Source of the DNA: Pomphorhynchus laevis
Lineage: Eukaryota > Acanthocephala > Palaeacanthocephala > Echinorhynchida > Pomphorhynchidae
Length of the DNA stretch: 64,000 nt
Direction: 5' to 3'
Assembly: GCA_012934845.2 (NCBI GenBank)
Contig: WNNJ02000854.1
Location: 1 to 64,000 of the forward strand
The position numbers and the translations under genes were made by a program. The notes beneath the pieces are model-generated. The model did not search any database and was not told where the DNA came from. It saw only the letters and a list, made by a program, of their open reading frames with translations. Each line of letters begins with the position of its first letter. Position 1 is the stretch's first letter. Below are positions 45,866 through 59,000 of the stretch, piece after piece.

Positions 45866-48800
45866 TTATTATGATAACAGAAATGTGTGCGAAAAGTAGC
45901 ATCGGTGCTTCAAATGGTAACTCGACAGTGCGAATTCCATCTAAAACAACTGAAATTAACGAGGTAAGTGGAGTTTTTTCTTCAAAGTTGGTCTCAAGCA
46001 TGAAGGGGGAACTTCCCCTGCACCAAAATTGGTCAATTTAGTCTGCATAAACCACCTCGAACCATTTGAAAAGCAGAATATATTCATTAAGTTCTTGAGA
46101 GAATTCTCAGAAATTTACAAGAAAAGAGTATTATTTAACTCAGTTAAAATTTCAAAGCAGAGGTGCGTATATCTTTCTGCACCTTTGACCTAGCTGTGGC
46201 GTATACGGAATACTTCAAGAAGAGATTTTCAGATGTTGGATCTATAAATTTTAAGCCTATCCAGGCTTCCTTTAAAATTACCAATATTCCTTTCTTTCTG
46301 TCTGCTGACGATATACAAGCCATGGACAGGGAATACAACGTGACTAACCTACGATTTATCCCGGGAAGGAATGACCTTTCCACCCTGGTGGTCTTCTGTT
46401 TCGCGTCAGTAGACGAGGCTGAAGGTCTTGCTAATTTCTCCTGCAAACCATTCCTGGGGCATAACTTATCATTTACATTATTAGATACTGATTCACTGAT
46501 GTAACCCCCATTGCAATAGCTGCCATCAATGGGGCATCAGAATGCAATCTCCCCCGGACATTTGAGATATGTGGAACTATCAACGAACATTCAGGAAGTG
46601 CGATAAGCATTCGCACTCTTCGAATTGCAGAGGGTAGCAACCTTTATGGTCTTGGAAATGCAGCGTCTTCAAAGATTATAAAAAGCGCCATTGTGGGTCT
46701 TTCTCTAAACCGGCCAACTTCGCTGATGCTTGTTCTTCCAACATTAGAATGATTAACAATAAAATAACGGACTTAGACATTTTAAAGTTTATTAATGCCA
46801 AGCAGCAGGCATCTATGGAAAAAATTTGAGAATTAATTCGAGACTTAATGTCAAAGTTTAAACAGTTACTAAATCCACCTGGAAAAACTGCTAAGACTAC
46901 AACTAAAAAAGCCTCAAATTCTAAGAAGCGAAATGCCTCGATGCAAAGCTAAATATCTCTCAAATGGACAAGGAAAGATAAAGTTTAGGAAGTGGCGGCC
47001 ACCTCGAAGGGAAATGAAGAAAATGCCCGTGGGCAAGTGACTCCACCCTTGTGACCGGTTGTGGGAAGGGCAACCTTCTTGTCTCTGGTTTTAACAAGTA
47101 GGAGGGCGTTCCACTTCGGTATCACTTACGCAATGGGTTGTAATCAAGAACCTTTTCATTTAATATTTTTCAGTTGAATTCGGGTAGTGCTTCTGCCCTT
47201 AGGCTTCTATCTGGTAGAGATGCAACATAACCACCTACTTCACTCCGTAAATAACCCCTCCTCACTCATCTTCTTCTCACGGTCTTCTAGCTTTAGTGAT
47301 TTGCTACTTAAGGTCCTCCCTCTTACTTAAATATTCTTCTACATCCCTTTCTTGTTTAGCTATATCACTTGTTAAGAACGGTAAACGCATCAGCATAACC
47401 AATGTATACATCCGACCAGGGTAAATTCACAGGAACCGTGACCTCCTGGATCGGATATCAGGTAGCGGCTATAACATGTTACTTGGTGACTTCAACGAGA
47501 GAACTGGTCGTTGGATTAATGCAGCACTCTGAAGATCCAGGAATGACTATCTTTTACATAAACCACCATCCCTACCTTTCATTGCTCTACAACAAATTCT
47601 CTCCTCGACATTCTACTGCTACATAGCATGTGGTTGTTAAAACCCTTCTGCAACGAGCAGTCGCATCAAAATCTGACTACCTCGCATGACCTAATATGCT
47701 GGCGGTTAGAGGAAGATACGTTGCTTAAAAGGACGTTTCACTGTGATTCTATCAAAGTGGCCTTCTTTCAGGCAGCTATCCAACTCTTTCCCATGAAAAA
47801 TAATGCGAGCTTGACCGAATTTAATTCCTACCTCTCTTCGCTAGCTACCGGGATACTTTCAACTACATTTAAAAGTCGCATTTACAGTTCTACTCCAACA
47901 AAACTCAAGGTCCTAGTAAAAATGATAAACCTTCCCAATCTATCTGATTCCATCGTGCAGGTTTTCTCGAATGAATACAGGAGTTCTAGAAGTAGGCTCC
48001 AGCTGAGAAGGGCAGGGCAAGCATTGCTCATCTTAGTCCTTCTCAGGCTTTCTTCTGGAAATTTTCCAATAGAGAGAATTTTGTATGATAGCGAGAGAGG
48101 GCCTCGGGTTAGATTGGTAGCGTAGGCCTTTATAGAGTTTTGGAGGAGTAATTAGCCCTACATTACTATGGATTCTCGCTTTCTCCTTAACAAATCTCGT
48201 CTTTGGGTGACTTTAGGAGTAGGGATTTATCTGTTACAGATATCCTTAACTCCTGGGGCCACTTCAGGGCACCTCTAATTCTGTCGCCCCACTCTCTTCT
48301 AGTGTGAATCAGTTTTTACAGCCAATCAGAATAGATAAATGGCCATCACAATGCTTTTAGCCTCACCATCCGATGTAGCTGACATCACCATCAGCCGTAG
48401 AATATTTTTACCTAAGAGAGAATCGGTTTAATGTCTCGAAGACCTGCAGCTCATTTAGATTCAAAATTCCCTCATCTCCATCAACGAAAGAAGCTTGCGC
48501 GTAGAATCCGCGACCATTTAAGTATGTGTAAATTAATCCCACCGAGTTTTCATAGGGCTGCCAAAGGGCGTTCGGTTCATTCATCAATTGGTGAAGTGCA
48601 TCATTTTTGTCAGGATAACAGTCATCAGCTTCCGGTGGTTGTATTTCTTGACTTTTCAGCTGTATTTGACCCCATCTCCATTCTATTCGTTATCTCCTCT
48701 CTTAGCTCCATAGGGTTGTCTGCGAGAAGTGGTAACAGAATGGAGATACGGCTGTACACAAAGCGGTTATTCTATGAAGACGACCCTAATGCACGTCGTT

Positions 48801-49615
48801 TCTAACTTATTACAGGTGTACGTCAAGGCTTCCCACTTTCTCCAGTCTTATATCTTGCTGTATCCATTGTACTCTCCAAAACATTTAAACGCGATCAACA
48901 TCTCATGGTATACGCTGATGATACCACAGCACTGTTTTCTGGACGCAGGTGCATCATCTGTTTCTTTTTAAGAAAAATGATCAACTACCCTCATCCAATC
49001 TTATGTTGAAATCCGTCAAATTGCATAAGGTCGTCTTTCATGCGCCCCTGCTAAGAAGGAAAAACTTAAGAGACTAGAACTCTCTGCTCTCTCCTCCATT
49101 TAGCAGTCTCCACAACTCCCCTCGTTCACAAGTAGAGTAAAATATCTGGCGCTCACTATTAGAGTGAACTGGTCAGTGAAAGTTGACCTGGATATACCTA
49201 AACGTACCCTTAAGAGAGCTAGGTGGGCACTGAAACGGATCCAGCATCTGTTATTGAATGAGAAAGCCCAAGTACACCTTTGAGGTACTTGAGATATCTC
49301 GGGATAAGTCTTCATTTCTAGGTGTCCCACAGAGCAAATACTAAGGTTTCTCAAGCTCCTCATCTCGAGATTACTGACCATAGTCCACCTCGATTGGACT
49401 CTTGGGGGGGGGGTTCAAAGACGCTGAATAGTCAAGTAGGAGGGCCGCGCGCTGGTATGCCTTTGGGATCAGATCCCACTCGACTTGAGGCGGTGAATTA
49501 GAATGAAGACTGGCAGCTGATCTAAGATGAAGTTGAAGATTAATAGATTTTTTGCATTGTTTACTTTTATTTTGCTTCTCTAACGATTGTTATTTTTATT
49601 AAGAAAATCTTTATT
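45866..49615 (+). mobile_element. LINE-alpha copy 3
   Basis: Starts right after the tail of copy 2 (ATGTGTGCGAAAAG near 45881). ORF1 can be followed to 46980, with a good stretch at 46163-46504 (RISFCTFDLAVAYTEYFKK). The endonuclease is at 47160-47600. RT is at 47690-49000, including the fingers region missing in copy 1, then VVFLDFSAVFDPI, GVRQGFPLSPVLY-like and VYADDTT. The C-terminal part runs to about 49480 and the tail ends at 'aatctttattaatatg'. It is broken in many places. Confidence 0.82.
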
Positions 49616-49631
49616 AATATGAAATATGAAT

Positions 49632-50250
49632 CACGCTTGTTCTTCCGCTGGAAATGAATTAATTAAATGCAGAATATTTATGAAGTTTATAGCAACTTCT
49701 AATAAAATTGAAAAACCGAATATTCCATGAAAAAATCTATCCTTTATGGATTTCCGAGCTCTGCAGTTTTGGATTAGAAATACAAAACTCGAAAAATTTA
49801 TGACGCTTTTTTCGCTAGAAATGAATTAATTAAATGTAGAATATTTTAGAAATTTGAAGCAAAATATAATTTTAAACTAAACATTTCCCAGACAATAAAA
49901 ATATATCCTTTATGGATTTCTAAGCTCTGCGTTTTTTGATTCGAAATGCAAAACACGACATTAGGATGAATTAATAAAATGCTGAATATTTGAGAAATTT
50001 AAAGTAAAATCTAAACTAAATTGTAAACCAAATATTTTCCTTACAACCAAATGCTATTCTTTTTGGATTGCCAAGCTACCGCGCTTTTGAATACGATATA
50101 TAAAATACGAAATATAGACGACGTTTTGTTTTTTCGATGAAAATGAGTTAACAATACCATGCAAAATCTAAAAAAATTGGAAGCCAAACCTTTACTCGAT
50201 AACAAAATTATACTTTTTGGATTTCTTAGCTGCTGCGCTATTGAGTCATG
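49632..50250. repeat. satellite, about 155-165 bp x 4
   Basis: Four diverged units marked by '(c)tttatggatttc..agct' at about 49745, 49911, 50070 and 50213. Spacings are 166, 159 and 143 bp. Each unit has the block 'gaaatgaattaattaaatg' and an AT-rich middle. No ORF. The LINE pair at 42567-49615 sits inside this satellite. Confidence 0.75.
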
Positions 50251-50279
50251 CCACTAAATTGATAATTTTGACGAGGATG

Positions 50280-52990
50280 ACCTAAAATTCAGATATCTGC
50301 AGTGCTACCGCTTTCAGCGATGAGCTCGTTTTTCCAACGTGTTAGGAAAGTGGTCATCGTTGTGTGCACTGCGGGGAAAGCATGAATCACAGATTTGTGA
50401 AAGATCAGAATCAGCAAAACCCAGATGTGCAATTTCAGGTGTTCAATAGGGCGTATTATCACGCGTGCATTCATTTTAAAGATTATCTAAAGTAGGTGAA
50501 TAGGAATAACAAAAGTGCATTGAAAAGATCACAGTTCTTTATTATAAAAGGTTAAACGACAGTTTGTTGATCAGCATGCTTAAGAAATGAGGATGTTAAT
50601 CGACAAGTTAATGAACTAGAAAATAAAATGTTGGCAATGACCGCAGAGAAAAATATTCAAACAATTGGCATGGAAAGATAATGAGATAAAACCTCTAAAA
50701 ATTAAATGAATTAGAAAAACGTAAAAGAGCTTAAAAAATCAATATCCCTTCACATAACAAAAATTGTTTTACTTTAAAATGCGTCTAAACAGAAGATACG
50801 GAGAAAATCATGAAATCTCTTCCTTTGGTTTCATCCTACTCTGACCGTTCATCTATTTTCACGGTATTAAATAAACATGATCGAAATGAAAATGCAACAA
50901 AACAAAAATGTGTTAAGCATGGGGAATTACACTCTCCGAATCAAGTATAACTCGTTAGAAGACATCTCTTTGATCAGTTGAATATTGGAACAATAAGGAA
51001 TCTAGTACAATATTCAATTTTTTATCATGGAGTTGTCCTCTTACTGCAGAAGGCCTTTTCCCCGCTGTTTTTGAAGACTTAAAGCAGACAACTCGAAGAT
51101 TACATAATTTTCAAATGTAAAGTTGGATGTATGTTAGAGCTCATCCTAATCTTAATGACTAGTAAGTGTCTTACGCTTTAATGATTTAAGAGGGATCTAA
51201 AGAGGCTGGCTTGTATCAACTTCTGAAATTCTTCTTTTCCCGCGGTCAGGTCGATTTAGCAAACTGCTATATAAAACCAGTGGCTGGTGGGAGAAGGAGA
51301 GTTAGAAGGGTGTAAAGAAGCTTCTGCTTAGAGTGTTTAATGCAGGTTCATACTACATTGTTAGGATACCTGAATGATTCTTGAGGATATCGAGTTGAAT
51401 CCCTGATTGATCAAATCGGGGAGGCAATAATCCCACAGGAGGGAGCTATTCGTTGGCGTCAAGCATGTTACCAATCAATCTTAGACATAACCATTCAATT
51501 GAAAAATTTAAATTTGAAATAAAATGGTACACAAATATCGAATGGAACTGGTTCAATGACGGTCATAAGCTTGTGTATTTGGCTAGGAAGGAAACAATGA
51601 TCACAAAAGACAGATGCCATCCGACCAAGTCGGTTATACAAGCTTACAATAAATAAATCAGTGTTTCTAACCACAAATGATGTCATTCTAAGTTATATAA
51701 TTGACAAATATGAAATTGCGTTTGAGTATATAAATTTTTTATGAATTAAGAGTAAACGCTAATATTAATAGTTTTAATGATTTTAGTTCAACTTTTAAAA
51801 ATCATAAATTGGTTTTTTGAGAAATAGTATTTTTTTATACAATTACTTTTGGGAATTGTAATTGTTGTGAACTTGTATTCTTAATTATTTAACTAATACT
51901 CTCCAACTTAATGTTATATTGTACACACTCATCTGATGACTGTTTTTAGATTTATTAAATAAAACCATCTGTGGTATTCTCTCCGATAAGTTGCACTTTT
52001 CTGAGTCCTTATTTCTCAACAGTAATCAAAGAAATGAAAAAGACATCTTTCAAATTCAACGATATGGTCAGAAGATTAGCAGTTTTAAACGAGGTTGAAG
52101 CTTACTCCCCATCATATTGGCCCATTGGATGAGGATGTCACATTGGAAGCTCTCTTGGATGGGTGGCCTATACACCTAAGACGTCATCTTTTGACATCTC
52201 GGCGGATGTCATTAAGTTGATCGTTTAGGAACTCCCAATCTCGAGAATTGTTGAGTGACATGTCACCAGGTTTCGTAGGGTAAGAAAACTTTAAAAGAAG
52301 TCTAGGCCTCGCAGGGTTTTATCATCAAAAATAACGGCCGTCGCTGATGTATTATGTGGACTGTCTGCAGCTTTTGATTATTTCACACTCAATATAGTAA
52401 TTGGAACGTCGAAAAAATATGATGTTGCATTAAACATACTGCGTCGAGTATGGAAATTTTGGAGATCATAAGCTTCTATCTAGAAGACGACAAGGAACTC
52501 TTTTATAAGGCATTCAAGGGTCTTCCTCAAGGGTCGATTTGTCGCCAATCTTGTTCATTATTACAACAACGCGAGTCTTGGATGAACTTTCGGAAATGAT
52601 CACTAGTTGAACTATCTACGCCGATAATATATCATTGGTTTTTAAAAGGGACTTGTTTGATTATAGATTCAGAAACAGAGTAAAGTCGTTGTTGAATGAG
52701 ATTGTTAGACATCTGTCTAAGTGGGGCTTGTCGTTAAGCCTGACGAAAAGCAATTTCATTAACTGCCGATTTCGCAAACGAGGACTCCATACTTAATTAT
52801 TTGGTGATTTTCCAGAAAAACGTAAGAGACAAATAAGGCTATTTGTTTTCGAATCAAGGCTGCACTTCAAATCGTATATGTCAATATTTTTAAATTAGTA
52901 AAAAGGAATAAGTTGATTTGGAAGGCGAGTCGATAAAATGTTGGTTTGAGCATGTGTACAGTAGTGCTCAACGCGCTTGTGTTGAGTGTT
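50280..52990 (+). mobile_element. decayed LINE (LINE-beta)
   Basis: Near 50310-50480 there are remnants of Cys/His knuckles (KWSSLCALRGKHESQICERS, with Cys positions partly lost). Around 52340-52800 an RT can be read with several breaks: LCGLSAAFDYF, FKGLPQGS, then TIYADNISLVFKRDLF and HLSKWGLSLSLTKSNFINC. The order fits one old Jockey/R1-like LINE of about 2.7 kb. Between 50500 and 52000 no domain is certain. The 3' end lies near 52990. Confidence 0.6.
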
Positions 52991-54555
52991 CTATACTTCT
53001 ACTCAAATAATTGTCTACCTTTTAAAAAGGGTTTTGGCAATAATTCAAAAATAATTTGATAATGATGAATATTTAAGTAATAACGTAAGTAAACGATATG
53101 TAAAATTTAATAACGTAAAAATAAAATTTTTGAATAATTTTGCTTTGTGTTAATTAAGTAATTTAATGTATGTATTTTTAGTTTTGTTATATATCTCTAT
53201 TTTCACAAAAATGTTAATTTCGTGTTATTGACAATATAAGCAAGTTGAATTTTATAATCGATATTTTTGATTTATTTTTCCTCGTTGTCCTTTTTACAGT
53301 CACAAATTAACAAATTGTTTGAAGGCAAGAGACAAAGGCATTCTGTTGCAGGAGTAAGGAGAAGTGCTCATATGAGCACGGAGAAAATAAAATTTAATTC
53401 AAAAAAATTAACAAGCAATTTATTGTTTTTCTTAAATAAATTCTCACATATTAATAATAATCTAATAAAATTGAAATTAAAAATTTGATCGATAACGAAG
53501 AACTATCCATTTTAGACTTCTTTATAGCAATGAATTTATTGAAGCACAAATTTCCTTGATGTGGATAAAATTTAAACAGCAAAAATAAAAAATGTAAATT
53601 GTAAATTAAAATGTTTTGAGAAAAAGCATTCATCTGTGGATAAAGCGATATTTTGTAATTTGTGAAAAGCAATGATCAGTCCAACGATGGATCAATATCA
53701 ACATAATTATACATTTAAACACACTATTTAACGAAGAACATTCTTCACTACAAACTACGCACACGTAATCCTTGACTCATGAATGGAATTTATTATTTGA
53801 GATATAGTCATTAGATTCATTAAAAAATTTATCATATCAGTTAGTGGCCAATAGGGGATATACGCATATTTTTTCTAATATATAAACATCACGAAACTTA
53901 TAAACAAGGCATACAAATATGAAGTTTAAGAGTTAGCACATTACGATCCGCAATTACTTCTTCATAGAGTTTATCAGACTAATAACCTTTACGGTTTATG
54001 GTTCCCCGTTGACATTTAAGATTACTTATCCCAACGAAACCAAAACCGCTACTTAAAAGATTATTTACTATGGAGTGTTAATCTATGAGTCATAATGTGT
54101 CATTGTTTTTAATGATGATTCAGTGAAGAAATTGCTTTATTTTGATTTAAGTAATCTGGGAATTCCTACCTTTATAAATAAATTTACATAAACAATTATG
54201 CTAATTAGCTGGAAACTCGAAACATGTAAGGCATTAAAATATGAGTTCCAAAACTGAGCCGATAATCTACAGATTCTTCAATGAGAACTGCACAGACATT
54301 AATAGACCTAATAATTGACGGTTTACTGTTGACATTAAGAACGGTTTAACCTTTTTGAGTGTAAAAAAAGCACTTTATAGTACAAACTTGCTAGCAGATA
54401 AATCGATTTGAATTTGCATTACATCTAGGTGACGGTTCACTTCATCTAGGTGATAAAGAATTGAGAGGAAATGTTCAAATCTTTGTTTTACCGTATTTAA
54501 CAGGAGCCACTGAGGCACTACAAGGTTATCATTAATCGATGTCGTAAGCTCGCAC
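52991..54555. other. AT-rich stretch, one possible exon
   Basis: Mostly AT-rich without recognisable genes. A TTTTTACAG acceptor at 53299 is followed by an open frame reading SQINKLFEGKRQRHSVAGVR..., rich in basic residues, which I cannot assign. At 54023-54098 lies the match to the upstream region of the GLUT gene (31525-31600). The last part (54100-54555) shows nothing clear. Confidence 0.4.
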
Positions 54556-55559
54556 TAAACGACATATTTCGATTTTTTTTATGATAATTACGGAAACCCC
54601 CAAGTTGTCGACATTAAATCTGATGATGCATCTTCTAGTATGCATCGTTCCTAGTATTAAGATTAAAATTAAGTTAAAGTTGTCTGCGTATATTAATAAC
54701 GGTATTTTGAAAGAGTATGAGATGGATACATCTAGCTTTGGCATTAATTTTGAGTTTGGCCACAAGGACCTGTGCAAGAATAAAGTAGACATTTGTGGAC
54801 GTAGGATATGATATTTAGATTAATAATTTTCCTAAACGGAAGACTATAACGATCAAAGATATTACATTTTATATACAACTAATTGTAGAACATTTTATTT
54901 GTTTTAAACTACAATAAGAAAACACAAACTATATACAGCTTACCATAAAATGATTGGTGAGTTCAATTTTGGAATGGCACGAGTATTTTAAAATGTATTT
55001 ATCCTAAAACTTATATAATTCACGCGGTTTAGCATATTCTGCATATGCTACACCAACGATAAAATCGCCTGATTTTTTAATTTTTAATTAAAAAATTAAA
55101 CATTTTACTTGCTGTTATTGAGTATTTTGCTGTATTGATAATTTTGTTAAATATTAATAAAAATAAGTAATTAATTTAAATTTGTAAATTTATTTTAATT
55201 GGCTATTTAAAAACTTAATCTCCGAACAATTATTACTTAAAAACAACATTATATGTTAAATTCCTATGGATAAATTTAAGTTTTAAAAACAAAATATGTC
55301 CTGAAATAGAGCAAGCATTTAGTCGTTCTGCAGCAGTGATTTCCTCTGTCGATAATGTAAATAGCCTCTGAAATATTAAGTAAACTTTACCAATAATTTC
55401 TGATATGAAATATAAAAGCATTGAATTCGTGTATGTGCATTCATTCAAAGTATAAAAAATTGTGTTGATTCGATAAATTACTACTGGGTATTTATCTTTA
55501 AAATTTACATTTAAAAGAGACTTCATATAAATAGAGTTTCATTTTCATTTTTCTAATCA

Positions 55560-55720
55560 TTTTTATAATTAAAGAAGAATTCAATAAAATATGAGATTGT
55601 ACTGGGGCAATATCTACGAAAGAAGCAGCGACGCTTTACTTAATGTACAGCAAAATAAACAACGAGCTCCTATGGGCAATTAGCCAATAAGACAATGTAA
55701 GTATTTAAATCAAGGTGTGC
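55560..55720 (+). pseudogene. remnant of the METTL-like methyltransferase exon
   Basis: 'atgagattgtactggggcaa' corresponds to the coding DNA at 20980 (MRLYWDKFYERN). The match continues with gaps to 'gacaatgtaagtatttaaat' (QCKCLL region at 21073). Only about 50 codons of exon 1 remain, with internal deletion and stops (reading MRLYWGNIYERSSDALLN then breaking). It lies between the GLUT copy B terminal exon and the MITE remnant, flanked by a duplicated piece of intergenic DNA (55440-55500 and 55815-55880). Confidence 0.75.
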
Positions 55721-56002
55721 TGTCTGTAATATTGCATCAATGGAGCCAGCAGTAAAAAAATTAAAAAAGTAAATTTTTATTACGATTAATTTGATTTTAA
55801 AAATTAATTTTGATTTCAAAGTATAAAAAATTGTGTTGATTCGATAAAATTTAAAATTTACATTTAATTGTCGTCGATTATATTGCATCAATAAAGCTGT
55901 CAGTTAAGAATAAAAAAAATCTTTATTACGATTAATTTGATTTTATTAATTCTTGTATATTAAGAATATAACAATTATTTAACAATTAATACAAAACTGT
56001 TG

Positions 56003-59000
56003 TTAGTTATTGTAAAGATCTTCAATTTCCTTTGGAGTTTTGCCTTTTGTTTCCTTGACTTGAAGTATGGTAAAAATCAGAAAAAATGTGTTGAAAACAG
56101 CTAAAATCAGAAACACATCCGACCCAAATTGCTTCTAAAAGAATTTGCACAAATAAAAACAGTTATTATTATTTTTAATGAATACCTCGATAGGAACGAA
56201 CAATGCAACTACAAGGACGTTACAAATCCAGTTTATGCCTGAGGCAAACGTGCAAGCTTTCCCTCTTACTTCAAATGGAAACATCTCAGGCGTGATCATC
56301 CAGCCTATTCCTCCTTTATTAATTTGTTAATATTGAAAGTATAGTATTATTTAATTTATTCATCATAATTGGATAACAGAGATAAATCATTTTTAATATT
56401 GAGATGATCTAATATTGAAATTGGAAACTACAATTTGTATCTTAATATTAAATATATAAAAAAATATTACAAAAATAATATTATAAAAAATAAATTACGA
56501 TAATAATATTATAAAAATATATTACAATTTAAACCCTAATTAAACAAAACTAAACATCAGGAACAAATTTGAAACATGGGAAAAGTAGATGATATATCTA
56601 ATTGCACTGAGAGTGTACCATGTATAAAATGATGGCTACTGCTGGATCTTGATATATGTATTTTCTAAATATATATTTACATATTAAAAAAATAAATAAA
56701 TGAGGAAGTCGTTAAAAAATTAAAAAGTACTTTTTCTTGTCCTCGTTTTAATATATATGTTTTCTCGTTTTAATATAGCACATCTAAGAGGTAAGACTTG
56801 TCATCCACAGACACAAGGCCTAAAGTGAGAAGTTTGATTAGACGTTAACCAGATGTATTAAAAACCTTACCTAGCATAAACATATCTATAAAGAGATGGA
56901 TAACCCTTTTAGAATAAATTCCTTACGAAATATTTTTTAAGAATTTTACAATCATATGTAGATATTAATAAAAAGGCTTGGATTTAAATTAAATTTTTGT
57001 AACATTTAAATTTCGCACCTGGTCCTATTGAGAATGATATTACGAAAATGATATTGCATATTATAGCACCGATTGAATACGCTCGATTTTCCTAAATTAT
57101 TCAAACATAGTAGCTGCTTATGCATTCAGTGCATTAAAGAATACTTACCCCTAACTTTAGAAATGGTACCAATAGTACAGTTGCAATCATCATGGTTGCG
57201 AAGGAAAATATCAGTAAAGGCCTTCGACCTGTCTTGTCTATTAAACACGTCCCGATCAAACTGCCGAGAAACAAAGCTGCAGATACGCCTAAAGTTCCGT
57301 AGGTTGCAGCGATATCAGTCATCCCACTGTTTGTAAAGGTACTTTTGGAGAAGAACAATATCTAATCAACATTAGAAAAAATTATCTATATGACAATTTC
57401 AATTTTAATTTTACTAACACAAATTAAAAATAATCGTAATGGTAGATAGATAAATATATTTATTAATTTTGAAGTGACTCATGCAGACAGGCCGCTTACA
57501 AGTCCACAGAAATAAACAAAAAACAAAACATGATGTGTCTGAAATCCATACCACGTGGCCATCGTTCGAACGGTGAAATTCGGATGAGGTTAGGCTGGCA
57601 AAGACGTTTAAAAGGATGATTTCAAATGAAAGTCAGAAATGAGACAGGAACGCAGGCCAATGTTCGACGATGACGAGAAATGTGAAGCCAGAACTGATTG
57701 TTTGAGCGAAGTGCACTTGAGGACGAATGTTCAGCACCGTGCAATGTTAGGTAAAGATACGGAGCGGATGATAAAGTAAACGAAATACGAGAATGGCTGA
57801 ATAATATAAAACTCGATTATGTACATCGAACCATTGAAGGTAGATAAGTTCATTGGATATGGGATCAAAACGACGGAGTCAAAAAGTATGCGGGCTTCAG
57901 TGCGAATAAAGAGATACAGATGGCCAGTAACACAATATGGGGAGTTTGAGAAAAATAAGATAAAACAGTCAACACGAGGTAGCAGGAGGGAGGACATTAG
58001 ATGGTTTGAAATGGTAAAATTTATGGTTTTTCAAATTCGACGAATGTCCGCAGAAAAGGGTAACATGAACGAACCGCTTTTAGCACAAATTAGAACGAGA
58101 TAAATGAGTTTGTAATTACTCCAAGAAATTTTAGCGAATCCACGCATGGAAGGCGATGACCATTGAAAAAGATAGCAAAATAAGATTGAATCTGCGTGCG
58201 GAAAGGGTGGATCGAGAAACACTAGATTTTGTGAAATTTTTTACCATTCTAATGGATGAAAGGTGGTGAGATAAGGATTCTAGCCAGAATAAAACCGAGG
58301 CGAGGATAGTAGTTAAGGATGAATAAGGCGCTTACGAATAGATAAAGATGTCATCTGCATATTACACAATATAACATTTGAGTAATAAGTAAAGTTGATC
58401 GAGATCTTTAAGAAGGGAGAACAAGATGGGCCAAGTATAGAACCTTGCGGTGGACCACGGGGTATTGCGAAAGATATACTAATAGCATTGCCAGATGAAA
58501 CAGTGGCAGAGCAATCACTAAGATACGACGAAAACCATTTAAGAGTAGAGAAGGAGAAGCCATAACGATATCGAAGAACGTGAAAGAGAATAGAGTGATC
58601 TACAACGTTGAGGACGACGGCAAATCATACAAAATTTTCAGAGAATTTAATTGTTGATAGCGAGCCAATAGAAGATCACCAATCACGTTGTGACAAGCAG
58701 TTTCAGTCGATCTGTTTTTACAACATGCAGCTTGATATTTAGGAAGAAATTTAGGTAGGATATGACTTTGGGGAAAATGAGTCTTTTAAAGGGTTTCGAA
58801 ATAGTAGGAATTAGTGAGATAGGGAGGCAATACGATGGAAGATTAGGGTCACTGGTCACTCATAGATGCATTATGCATTCAAGTTGATGCGTTTACATTT
58901 GAGATTGATAAACTTCCATCTGGGCTTGTTTCTAAAGAATGTCTGTAAAAATTTAAAAATTTTATAAAATATTCGTTAGTTGAAAAAACGAATGAATTTT

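Noticed and set aside
50289-50474. Minus-strand frame of 61 codons
   Set aside because: Antisense to zinc-knuckle remnants of a decayed LINE; no motif of its own.
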